DNA of 64,000 bases from Haloactinomyces albus (GTDB taxonomy: Bacteria > Actinomycetota > Actinomycetes > Mycobacteriales > Pseudonocardiaceae). Positions 8,295 to 17,300 of this stretch are shown in pieces. Under the pieces are notes generated by a model that ran no database searches, was not told the origin of the DNA, and saw only the letters and a program-made list of their open reading frames with translations. The translations under genes and the position numbers were made by a program. The stretch is taken from positions 1,054,001-1,118,000 of the forward strand of contig NZ_JAVDXW010000001.1 of assembly GCF_031458135.1 (NCBI RefSeq), read 5' to 3'. Position 1 is the first letter of the stretch. Each line of letters opens with the position of its first letter.

Positions 8295-9785
8295 TCACCC
8301 GGGTGTGGGCGCCATCACTTCGAAGGCGACATCACGCCGAACCGGGTCGGCCTCGGTCAACCGGACCCACACGCGCTGCCCTTCGACAAGGTGGTCTCCT
8401 GTACATCGCGCGATGACCGGTGGGTCGGGGACGAACACCTCACCGGAATCCCCCTCGCCGCTCGAACGCAGGACAGTGGCGGTGAACTCCTCGCCGACCC
8501 GGTCTGCCAGGGTCCACGCCTGAGCTTGCGCGATGCACATACGCTCCACCTGTCCTGCCATCCTGTCCGAACCGCCCATCGCCGACGGCAATTGCGGCAG
8601 TGCCGCGTGCACCCAATCCGGCACGTCGCGCCCGGCGTGGACGGCCAGACAGATCTCCGCGCCGTACCGGTCCACGAGCCTGCGCAGCGGCGCGGTGACA
8701 TGGGCGTAGGCCGCGCCGATTCCCGCATGGCGGGTCTTGTCCGGCGCACCCTTGTCGAACGCCGTGTATCCCGCGCCCCGCAGCAACCGGGTAGCCGCCA
8801 CGTGCAGGGCCAGCGCTTCCGGCCGAGTGGGATCGAGGTCGGAGAGGAACTCGGCGGGCACCTGCTGTTCGGACCACTCCAGACCGAGCCCGACTGCCGA
8901 ATGACGCAGGCCGGCGATCGTCTCGGGTTCCGGTTCGGGGACCGTGCGCAGCACACCGACCCCGCTTTCGAGCATGATATCCGCAGCACACATACCCGTG
9001 AGCAGGGAGATTTCCGCGTTGAAGGCCTCCAGTCGCAGCCGGGGACGCAGGGCCAGCCGCCAACCGCCCGCACCGTCGGACTCCACCTGCTGCTCGGGCG
9101 GCTCCAGTTCGATCGCCCCGCGATGGACGGCCTGCTCCCGGCGTAACCGGCCCACCTCGGGAAGCAGCGCCACCGCCGGATGGGCGATGCCGGCATTCAG
9201 GGACTGCTGCACTCCCTCGTAATCGAGTCGGGCGACGGAGCGGACCACGGCTCGCCGCACGTCCACCCGGACGGGCGCGGCGTCGCGGTCCACGTCGATG
9301 GTCCACAGCACGGCGGGACGTATCTGATCGGGCAGCAGGCTGGCCGCGCCCTCCGACAGCAACGTCGGGTGCAGCGGCACGTTGCCGTCCGGCAGGTAGA
9401 GGGTCTGACCACGGCGGCGTACCTCGGCATCCAGGGCACCACCCGGTGGAACGAAAGCCGCGACGTCGGCGATGGCGTAGTGGATCCGGTAGCCACGGCT
9501 CCCACGACGATCGATCAACAGGGCCTGATCGAGGTCCTTGGCTCCGGGGGGATCCACCGTGACCAGCGGCAGGTCCGTGGCATCCACGCGAGTCGCGTCG
9601 AACACGGGTTGAGCCACGGTTTGCTCGACCTCACTCAATGCGGCGGCCGGATACTCCACCGGTAGGCCCAGTTCGGCGCGCACCGCCGAGAAGTCCAGTC
9701 CGATCTCGGCGGACCGGGAGGAAGCAGCGTCCACGGACGCGGCGGCAGTGCCGGTTCCGCTGTGTGCTGCCCGCGCCGCCGCCAT
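8295..9785 (-). CDS. RNB-domain exoribonuclease (RNase II/R family)
   Basis: The 496-residue protein is almost entirely an RNB catalytic domain. DPPGAKDLDQALLI gives the cluster of Asp residues that hold Mg2+, followed by HYAIADVAAFVPPGG and QTLYLPDGNVPLHPTLLSEG. There is little room for the N-terminal cold-shock and C-terminal S1 RNA-binding domains of full RNase R, so this is the short actinobacterial type. It should degrade single-stranded RNA 3' to 5' in the cytoplasm. The ATG at 9785 follows GGGAG by 11 nt. The small gene at 9792-9977 ends six bases upstream and is probably in the same transcript. Confidence 0.88.
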   Translation of the reverse strand: MAAARAAHSGTGTAAASVDAASSRSAEIGLDFSAVRAELGLPVEYPAAALSEVEQTVAQPVFDATRVDATDLPLVTVDPPGAKDLDQALLIDRRGSRGYRIHYAIADVAAFVPPGGALDAEVRRRGQTLYLPDGNVPLHPTLLSEGAASLLPDQIRPAVLWTIDVDRDAAPVRVDVRRAVVRSVARLDYEGVQQSLNAGIAHPAVALLPEVGRLRREQAVHRGAIELEPPEQQVESDGAGGWRLALRPRLRLEAFNAEISLLTGMCAADIMLESGVGVLRTVPEPEPETIAGLRHSAVGLGLEWSEQQVPAEFLSDLDPTRPEALALHVAATRLLRGAGYTAFDKGAPDKTRHAGIGAAYAHVTAPLRRLVDRYGAEICLAVHAGRDVPDWVHAALPQLPSAMGGSDRMAGQVERMCIAQAQAWTLADRVGEEFTATVLRSSGEGDSGEVFVPDPPVIARCTGDHLVEGQRVWVRLTEADPVRRDVAFEVMAPTPG

Positions 9786-9791
9786 GGGAGT

Positions 9792-9977
9792 TCAGTCTCC
9801 CTCGTTCCAGCGGCGCTCGGCTTCGTCGACCGCCTCGGTGCGCTGCCGGGCCAGTTCCAGAGCCTGCGCTGCGGTGTTCCTGTCCGGATACGGACCCAAC
9901 CGATCCGCCGAACGGCAACCGGCACCGGCTTCGACCTCCTGATGCTTCAGGCAGAAGTACCAACCATTCGGGTCCAT
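9792..9977 (-). CDS. small conserved actinobacterial protein (61 residues)
   Basis: The protein opens MDPNGWYFCLKHQEVEAGAG and continues with RLGPYPDRNTAAQALELARQ. This WYFCLKH...C...RLGPY pattern is one I recognise from small conserved hypothetical proteins of actinobacteria. The His and two Cys residues could bind a metal, though that is inference. The C-terminal half is a predicted charged helix. It ends six bases before the RNB exonuclease start, so the two are likely co-transcribed. The function is unknown. Confidence 0.75.
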   Translation of the reverse strand: MDPNGWYFCLKHQEVEAGAGCRSADRLGPYPDRNTAAQALELARQRTEAVDEAERRWNEGD

Positions 9978-10062
9978 ACTTCGAGGCTCGCATGCCCACC
10001 GGCGCCTGTCACGTGCTCACGTCGTATTCCGCGTCCGCGAGGATCGATCAGGTGCTGCGAAG

Positions 10063-10092
10063 GCAGTACCGGCGGGTGCAGTACCGGCGGGT
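10063..10092. repeat. 15-bp tandem direct repeat in the gap before the T4SS-like operon end
   Basis: GCAGTACCGGCGGGT occurs twice in tandem (10063-10077, 10078-10092), followed by related GTGTCGGCCGGT sequence. It lies in the 162-bp gap between the small gene at 9792-9977 and the end of the T4SS-like operon. No function is evident. Confidence 0.45.
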
Positions 10093-10139
10093 GCCGTGTC
10101 GGCCGGTGTCGGCGGAAGGCAATACCAGCGGGGGGACGA

Positions 10140-10613
10140 TCACCAGCTCGGCGGGGCCGGCGGGGGTGCGGTACCGGAGCCCGGGTCGGGTTGCCGCTTG
10201 GGGACCGGATCCAAGCACGAGACCAGGACCTGTCGCTCCTCCGGGTCGGGAATCCGGGTACCGTCCCGCTGCCGGTACTCCAGCTCACCACTGTCGCCGA
10301 CCTCGACGGTGCACCCCACCTCGGCGAGCTGGTCATCGTCGAGGTCCACCAGCCACTCGTAGCGAGAGGGCACGACCTGGTAAACGGGCCACTGCAGATG
10401 CCCGAAGGCCTCGTGGAACTCGGCCAGCAGCCTGTGCATGTGCTGCTGCCACGGTAAGGGCATGGATTCCGCCAACGAGCGTGGAAGCACCGCGTACCCG
10501 TTGTCGACTCCGCGTCGCGCACCGGACTGCTCGACCCGGTCCAGGTAATCCCCGAGAGGAGTACTCGACGCGGGCGGGCCGGTCGGCCGCGGAATGGGGT
10601 CAGGGGTGAACAT
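10140..10613 (-). CDS. hypothetical protein at the end of the T4SS-like operon
   Basis: AGGAGG lies six bases before the ATG at 10613, whereas the ATG at 10619 abuts it, so 10613 is preferred; this gives 157 residues. I do not recognise a family. The middle is aromatic and acidic (WQQHMHRLLAEFHEAFGHLQW, EWLVDLDDDQLAEVGCTVEV), which looks like a folded soluble domain. The C-terminus is Pro-rich and disordered, and there is no signal peptide or membrane segment. It is the last gene of the leftward operon, 125 bp after the NlpC/P60 gene, so it may be an accessory or regulatory component. Confidence 0.65.
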   Translation of the reverse strand: MFTPDPIPRPTGPPASSTPLGDYLDRVEQSGARRGVDNGYAVLPRSLAESMPLPWQQHMHRLLAEFHEAFGHLQWPVYQVVPSRYEWLVDLDDDQLAEVGCTVEVGDSGELEYRQRDGTRIPDPEERQVLVSCLDPVPKRQPDPGSGTAPPPAPPSW

Positions 10614-10738
10614 GCTCATCCTCCTGGATAGTGCGGCGGCGTCGCCGTCCTCTGCTCGGCCGGGTCCGAAACATTCTCGCCCCTCGGTCCGGCTGCGGGA
10701 CAGTCACACGGCGTGCGCGTCGCATGGCGAGCCGCTGC

Positions 10739-11722
10739 TTACGCCGACGACTCCGGTGCCGGGCGGACCGCGGTCGGCATCAGCTCACCGCCGTCCCACA
10801 GCGCCGCGCGTTCCACGGTCTCCCCCGGCTGAGGAGCGTGCAGGACCTCGTCGTCGCCGAGATACAGCGCCACGTGATGAATCGCGTCCGGATTCCGCCC
10901 GTATCCCCAGAACAGGAGATCACCGGGCTGAGCTCGGGACAGCGGTACGTGCTTGCCGCCCTGGTCGTACTGGTTCTGGGAAACCCGGGGAATCTGCACG
11001 CCCGCCGCTGCCCAGGCCTGCTGGGTCAGTCCGGAACAGTCGAAGGTGTGCGGGCCCTCCGCCCCCCACACGTAGGGATCCCCGAGCTGGTTCTTCGCGT
11101 ACTCGATCGCCTGTCCCGCCAGCAGCGTGGTCGAGGGCAGGGACTCACAGCCGCTGACACCGTGCACGTTGCCCTCGGTGCTGACCAGATATGCCGCCAG
11201 GGCTTCGGCATCGTGGTACCGGCTCGGGTAGTCCGAGCGCTCGACGGCCTGGGCCGCCTTGCCCGGACGCATCTCCTTCCACCCCTCGACGGTCAGCAGG
11301 ACGTCGTAGAACTTGTTGATCGCGTAATCGACGTTGGTGACCTGGGCAACGCTGCCCCATCCCTGCGAGGGTCGCATTTGGAACACGCCCTGCGAATCGG
11401 CATGCCCGTAATGGACGTTACGCAGGTTCGACTCGGTCTTGCCCGCCTGGATGGCGATCTGCCAGGCGCGCGGCGGCAGCCCCCGCTGCTTGCCGACCTC
11501 GATGATCCGCCGCACGATACCGCGCTGTTCTTCGTCCAGAGCCTGCGCGGCTCGTTTTCCCTGGTTCTCGTCACCACCCCATGCCCCCAGCGCAGTGCTG
11601 CACTGCGACCAGCTTTGACCCGAGCGACCACCGAGACCGGCAAGCAGGCCCGTCACGGCCCCCACACCGATCAGCGCACCGAATCCCAGGAGCAGAACCA
11701 GGGCCACAGCCAGTTTGCGCAT
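10739..11722 (-). CDS. membrane-anchored NlpC/P60 peptidoglycan hydrolase with lysozyme-like domain
   Basis: The 327-residue protein starts with a membrane anchor or signal (LAVALVLLLGFGALIGVGAV). A lysozyme-like/SLT-type middle part follows (IAIQAGKTESNLRNV, with a possible catalytic Glu near residue 96, and SQGVFQMRPSQGW). The C-terminal NlpC/P60 domain carries the Cys of FDCSGLTQQAW and the His of IHHVALYLGDD. This two-enzyme design is typical of cell-wall-opening components of Gram-positive conjugation systems, where the enzymes cut glycan strands and stem peptides to let the channel through. The ATG at 11722 lies one base after the upstream stop, indicating translational coupling. Confidence 0.85.
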   Translation of the reverse strand: MRKLAVALVLLLGFGALIGVGAVTGLLAGLGGRSGQSWSQCSTALGAWGGDENQGKRAAQALDEEQRGIVRRIIEVGKQRGLPPRAWQIAIQAGKTESNLRNVHYGHADSQGVFQMRPSQGWGSVAQVTNVDYAINKFYDVLLTVEGWKEMRPGKAAQAVERSDYPSRYHDAEALAAYLVSTEGNVHGVSGCESLPSTTLLAGQAIEYAKNQLGDPYVWGAEGPHTFDCSGLTQQAWAAAGVQIPRVSQNQYDQGGKHVPLSRAQPGDLLFWGYGRNPDAIHHVALYLGDDEVLHAPQPGETVERAALWDGGELMPTAVRPAPESSA

Positions 11723-11723
11723 G

Positions 11724-12335
11724 TCAAGCCGCCTTCTCGTAACCGGCCACCCGCCACCCGTCGGGCGTCTTCACCACTCGAACCCGGAGGGCACCCGCAT
11801 CGGTGGGCAACCGGACCTGCATCGAGGTCGCGGTCGAGGTGGTCGCCTCGGGCTCTCCGGTGACCTTGGTCGCCGCGACGTTCGCCGGATTCACGGTGGC
11901 CAGCACGGTGCTGAATTCGGCGGTGGTATACGGACGCAGCCGCTCCAGCCACTCGCCGGAATCGGTCTCGGGCGAGTGCTTGACCCACTGCTTGCCCCAG
12001 GTCCCCACCACGGACACCCCTGCCGGGTCCGGTGGTGCCGAGGGCGGAGGCTTCCGCGGAACCGAGATCGACGGTGGGGACCCTTCCTCGTCCACGCCCG
12101 TACGCGTGCCCGTTCCCGTGACCGCGCCCGTACCCGTGTCCTCGCGGTATCCGGGAGCACGGCCCTCCCGCACGCGAGCCTCGCCGGGAGGCGGCTCCGG
12201 CAGGAGCAGACCCACGGCGCTGGCTATCACGATGAGTCCGAGGACCGCGGCGATCAGGTGCTTCGGCGAGCGCAGCGGCCATCCCCAAAGTCGGCGGTAG
12301 ACCGCCGCACGGCCCCGGTGGGTTCGGATCGGCAT
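11724..12335 (-). CDS. TcpC/VirB8-like conjugation channel protein
   Basis: The 203-residue protein has one membrane segment near residues 27-45 (LIAAVLGLIVIASAVGLLL). A low-complexity linker rich in Gly, Thr and Pro follows, with GTG repeats encoded by an imprecise 6-bp DNA repeat around 12085-12150. A compact C-terminal domain of about 110 residues resembles the NTF2-like fold of TcpC/VirB8 proteins. Such proteins sit outside the membrane and scaffold the channel. The assignment rests on layout and operon position more than on a sharp motif. It lies 33 bp after the TrbL-like gene and is coupled to the NlpC/P60 gene. Confidence 0.65.
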   Translation of the reverse strand: MPIRTHRGRAAVYRRLWGWPLRSPKHLIAAVLGLIVIASAVGLLLPEPPPGEARVREGRAPGYREDTGTGAVTGTGTRTGVDEEGSPPSISVPRKPPPSAPPDPAGVSVVGTWGKQWVKHSPETDSGEWLERLRPYTTAEFSTVLATVNPANVAATKVTGEPEATTSTATSMQVRLPTDAGALRVRVVKTPDGWRVAGYEKAA

Positions 12336-12368
12336 GGGTCTCTCCGTCTCACAGTCTTATGACGTTCC

Positions 12369-14336
12369 TCAGCCATCGGCGACCTCCAGTCCCCGTGTGG
12401 GGTGATAGACGACGTTGACCGGCCGCCCGGCCACGACCTCGGGGTCCGGCCGCCGCCGCACCTCCGAGGCGGTCGCAGGCGAAGCCACTGTCGCTCCTGC
12501 TCGGGACGGCACGAGTATCGAATCCTCGTCGTGCGTGTCCCAGGCGGCGTCCACCACGGGAGCGGTATCGACGGTCCGGCTGTGGCCGGATGCCTGCGGC
12601 AGTGCGTTCGCGCGTTGCGTCGAACCCGGACGCCGCTGATCGGTGCCGTCCCCTGTCGACGGCACACTTCCCCGGGAGGCATCGGTCGGTGGCGGCCCCG
12701 AGGACAGCTCCTGCGGCAGGTTCTCGCGATCCATGCGTTGAGCCGTGGCCGCCACCAGTGGCGATTCGGATTCCGACTCCGGACGCGCACGTCGCCTTCC
12801 CCGCTGCGGCGGGACGGTGCCCTCCTCCGGATCGGATTCCCGTACCTGCTCCCAGAAATCATCCTGCGGCCCGGACTGCTCGCCGCGGGAGCGGCCACGG
12901 AAACGGGAGAAAACGCCGGGCGGTACTCGCGGCATGGCTCCCCCGGCCGCACCGACCGACAGCTCGACCATCTGCCCCATCCTGCGGACGGGCTTTCCGA
13001 GCATGAGAAACACGATGGTCAGGAGTCCGGCCAGCAGTATCCGGGTGAGCGCGCTGAACCCGCGCTCCGAATCGAAGATCCAGGTCAGTACCAGGGTGTG
13101 GATTCCGGCCATCGCCGCGATCACCACGACGTTGAGCAACGTCGCACCCGCCACGCGGCCGACCGTGCGCAGCACTTCGTGATGCACCAGCGCCACAAGA
13201 CCGATCAGGGGGCCCGCCAGAATCAGCACACGCAACAGGACCTGCGCGAGCAGGATCGCGGCCTTGGCCAGCAACTGGAACGAGGTGTAGGCCAAGCCCT
13301 GCAGCATCGCGAGCATTCCGGCTCCGATACGGCTGCCGTCCACCCCCCGGAAGTAGCCGTAGGCGCTGCCCATCCTGGCGGCGACTTCCTCGAATTTTCG
13401 CTTCTTCTCCTCGGCCGAGCCCGGTTCGACACCGTCGAGTATTTCCGTCTTGCTCCAGGCCTGGGCCGACAGCAGCTCCATGCCGAGGTCCTCGGCCTTC
13501 GGGGATTCGGGAGTGCCGAACTCACCACGCAGCCAGTTGCGGTAGACGACCTCGTTGTGCAGCAGGGTGGGCAACGCGTCGCGTTCGTCGACACCGACCT
13601 CGGCCAGGAAACCACCCTGCACCGCCGAGGTACCGGTGATGACCACCTCGTCCAGTGCGTGGGTGTAGATCAACGGCGTGAGGTAGGTCGCCGAGGCGAA
13701 CCACAGTGCGGCCAGTGCCCACATGGTGCGCTTGCCGATCGTGGCCAGATCGCCCTGCCAGATGTAGCGGAACAGCACGATCGCCAGGACCAGCGCGGCC
13801 AGACCGAACCACGGGGTGAACACGCTGTCGTACAGGGCAACCGTGCCGGTTGCGATCACCTCGTCCAGCGGGTCCAGGATGTTGCCGGACAGCAGTGCGT
13901 AGTGCAGCCCGTTGGTGGCACCGACGAGATTCTTGGCCACATTGAACAGTTGGTTGCCGATCCAGGTACCGACCAGGGCGTTCGGGTTGGTGACTCCCTG
14001 CGGACCACAGCCGAGATCATAAGTGTGCCATACCTGACCGGCGTAACCGTAAAGATCGTAGGCACTTCCCGACTGGCCGACACCGATCGGAGCCGGGTCG
14101 AGAGCGCCGACCATGCCGGAGCCGGGACGTTCCGGATTCGGGGGTTGGGTGCAATCGAAGGGCTGGGCGGCGGCGGGCACGCCGACCAGCGCCTGAATGC
14201 CGAGGATCGCGGTCACGGCCACCAGGGCACCGCGTCGACCGGGTCGGCGCGGGCGGGGAACCGGATGTCCGGTCCACCGGCGCACTCGCCACAGCACGAC
14301 AACCGTCACCAGCGCACTCACCACGATGACCCACAC
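12369..14336 (-). CDS. polytopic TrbL/VirB6-like inner membrane protein
   Basis: The 655-residue protein starts at a GTG two bases after the VirB4 stop. It has a signal-like N-terminus ending near AAAQPFDC, an extracellular Cys-containing loop and five to seven membrane segments. Examples are FGLAALVLAIVLFRYIWQ, LLRVLILAGPLIGLVALV and ILLAGLLTIVFLMLGKPV. A long disordered charged C-terminal tail of about 180 residues follows. This layout matches TrbL/VirB6 proteins, which form the membrane platform around the translocation pore. The middle loop (residues about 225-330) is charged and probably lies outside. Sequence motifs are weak, so the call depends on topology and neighbours. Confidence 0.7.
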   Translation of the reverse strand: MWVIVVSALVTVVVLWRVRRWTGHPVPRPRRPGRRGALVAVTAILGIQALVGVPAAAQPFDCTQPPNPERPGSGMVGALDPAPIGVGQSGSAYDLYGYAGQVWHTYDLGCGPQGVTNPNALVGTWIGNQLFNVAKNLVGATNGLHYALLSGNILDPLDEVIATGTVALYDSVFTPWFGLAALVLAIVLFRYIWQGDLATIGKRTMWALAALWFASATYLTPLIYTHALDEVVITGTSAVQGGFLAEVGVDERDALPTLLHNEVVYRNWLRGEFGTPESPKAEDLGMELLSAQAWSKTEILDGVEPGSAEEKKRKFEEVAARMGSAYGYFRGVDGSRIGAGMLAMLQGLAYTSFQLLAKAAILLAQVLLRVLILAGPLIGLVALVHHEVLRTVGRVAGATLLNVVVIAAMAGIHTLVLTWIFDSERGFSALTRILLAGLLTIVFLMLGKPVRRMGQMVELSVGAAGGAMPRVPPGVFSRFRGRSRGEQSGPQDDFWEQVRESDPEEGTVPPQRGRRRARPESESESPLVAATAQRMDRENLPQELSSGPPPTDASRGSVPSTGDGTDQRRPGSTQRANALPQASGHSRTVDTAPVVDAAWDTHDEDSILVPSRAGATVASPATASEVRRRPDPEVVAGRPVNVVYHPTRGLEVADG

Positions 14337-14338
14337 GA

Positions 14339-17300
14339 CTATCGGGCTCCCTGTGCGTCATCTCCGGCTCGATGGCCGTTGTTGCCCGCAGCGTCCTCGT
14401 AGCGCGAATCCTGCTGCTCACTCCTGCCGACTCCGGCTCTCTCCAGTTCCCACTCGTCGAACTCGCCGTACTCGTCACCACCGTCCAGGTCGCCCGGCTC
14501 GTTCGGATCGCCGAGCATCTCCGGAATCGGAGCGGCAGCCGCGTCCGAATTGGCCGTCCGATCACCGGGACCGTTGGTGCCGGGGGCGGGACTCTCCTCC
14601 CGGGTCGCCGGGGTCGTGTCGAGCGCACCACGCAGGTGTTCCAGGTGGGGGCCGTCGAAGTCGATGCGGATGCGCTCCACACCACTGGCTCCGTCACCGA
14701 AGATGAACTGCCTCGGTGAACGGTCCCGCTCGGTATTGTTGCGGGACGGTCCCGGACGACGACCCAGTCCCGCGATCACCTGCTCGTAGCCGGCCTCGAC
14801 CGGCACCTTCAGGAGCCGCAGTGCGTCCGACTGCGCCTGCTCATCGTCGAGCCTGCCCACGAACACCGAATCGAGCAGTGATACGAATCCCTCGATACGC
14901 AGGAAATCCGCGGGAATCTGACTCGACAGCAGTACCCGGACGTTCCACTTGCGAGAGTCACGGGCGAATCGGTTCATCAGCACCCGGCCGGTGGGCACCT
15001 CCGACAGGAAGAAGGCCTCGTCGATCCACACTCCCTTACGTTCGTCCTTGGGTCGCTCGTAGACGGAGCGCTGCGTGAGCCAGGCCGCCAGGTTGAGCAG
15101 CTGGACACCGAGTGCCTCGCTGTCGGTCCAGTGTTCCCGACCGACATCGTCCTTCGGCAGGGTCAGGCCCGCCATGCTGAGTACGGTCAGTCGATCCTCG
15201 CGGGTCTGCGAATACGGGTCGGCATCGGCTTCCGGGATCAGCAGCGACATCCGCTCGCGCATCTCGTCGAGGAAGTCGGCGACCACGATCGCGTGTTCGT
15301 GATGTTCACTGGCATCCCGCCGGAGCGCTTCGAACACCAGTCCGGGATGCGCGTCCGTACGACCACCGACGGCACGGACCGCGCGCAGCAGGACGATCCG
15401 CGTCTGCGGCATCCGCGCGACCTCGTAGGGCAGCAGGCCGCTCAGCACGTCGAGGACGAGCCTGCGCCGGGTCGCCGCGGCCAGGGCACGTTCGCGCCGC
15501 CAAGCGCGTTCGGGGTCGTCCTCGTCCAGGAAGTGCTCCAGCTGGGGTTCGGCGACGACGCGGTACGGGTTGAGGATGCCGGGCTGCGCGTTGAGCAGGT
15601 TGATCGGTCTCGCATACGGACGCAGTTCCGGTAATTGACACAGCTCCGCCAACGGACCCGAAGGGTCCAGCAACGTCCAGTGCGCACCGGAGCGCAACGT
15701 CTTGTAGACGACGCCACCACCGAGGAAGGAGTTGTGCGTCGGAATGCACGTTTCCCCGGCCAAATACGTGTGGTCTGCGTTGTCCACCTGGACACAACGC
15801 ACCGGAACGGACTCCACCGGCACGACATCGGTGATGTAGCGGTAACGGTTCGTGTCCCGGATGCTCGGATTGAGAAGCGCCAGTTTCCGAGTGATTCGGA
15901 ACACCTTGTCCGAGGTGGTGAACGAGATGATGTAGGCGGTCGATGTGTGCGGATGCCGCCCCTTCACCTGCTTCGTGCGCAACCGAGCCTGGTACCCGAG
16001 ACCCAACGCCAGTTCGCGAACATCCCGAGCCAATCGCTGGTTCGTCACGGAGAGCTCTATGCCGCCCGTCGGCTTGCAGTGCCCGTCCGTATCGAGCAGA
16101 CCGGCGAGCAAGGCGCGGCGCTGCCTTTCGGAGGCTCGCAAGTAGCCGGCCGGGATGTGTTTGTCACCCAGCAGGCCCATCCGCCTCAGATTCTGCTGTA
16201 CCGTGCCCGGCAGACTGAAGTCCTGTTGCGACGGACGATACCTGCACTCCTGGCCGGTAGCCTCGATCTCGTCAATGATCTCACGGTCGAAGGCTGTGAT
16301 GGCCGCTCGGCAGGAGATTCCGTCGCCGAGCCACACCCCGAGCAGATACGGCTCGATGGGCAACTCGGCTTCCGGGAGGTCGAACGCCGATGCGACCGGA
16401 ACCGCGTGGTTGTTCTGCCGACCGGACTTGAGTGACTCGGCGATCTCGGCGGTCGTATGGACCGCGGGGAGTTGATTGGCCACCAGCGACACTTCACCGC
16501 GACGCTGGTGGCCACGAACGAAGCGCGAGCAGTAGAACGCGCCGTCGCTGCGGGCATCGGGGGTACGCCGGTAGGTCCACCTGGTCGTCGGCTGACCACA
16601 ACCACAGGCACAGCGCCCCGGAGGTGGTTCAGGACTCGGCATCACGGCGTCGGCCCGACGGACTCGTTCCTCGAGACGGTTCCGGGCCTTCCAGTCCTTC
16701 CTCGTCCGCGTCAACCACTGATGCTGCGCATCGGCGCGTATCACGGACCCGTCGGAGAACACTACGTCGTAACACGGACGATCGAGCAAGACGTCGGTTG
16801 CCGCGGTCACGCGGGTTGGCTTGCCGTCCATTCCCAGCAGCTGATCACCGACCTCGACCTCGCCCATCGTGGTCCAGCCGCTCGGGGTGGGCAGCGGGGT
16901 GTCCAGGGCGAGCGCTTTGCCACCACCGAGCCCCGCGACCATCGCGGTCAGCCCCGATGCGTCCCGGACCTCCTGCGCCATCCACGGGTCCCAGGCCACC
17001 GGCCGCCGAGTCGCCGTGCAGGTCTCGCCGAGCAGGATGCCGCGCCGGTCGCCGACTTCCGCCGTGGCTTGCGGCACGGCCGAGGCCGCCCACACGACCG
17101 AGCCGCGTCGCAGGTAGGCGGCCGAGGCCAGCGACTCGCCGGGGATGAACTCCCGAGCCATCGAGTACTGCGCTTCCGGATGCTCGATGGCGACCTTCGG
17201 TTTGTACAGGTCGAGGATCTGCTGTGCCAAGCGCAGCGCGTCCCGCTCGGTGGGTCCGGACACCGCCATGCGCCACCACGAACGAACTCGGGTGGCCAGG

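Noticed and set aside
13856-14700. Several open frames on both strands inside the TrbL and VirB4 genes.
   Set aside because: All are Arg/Pro-rich shadows of the leftward genes.
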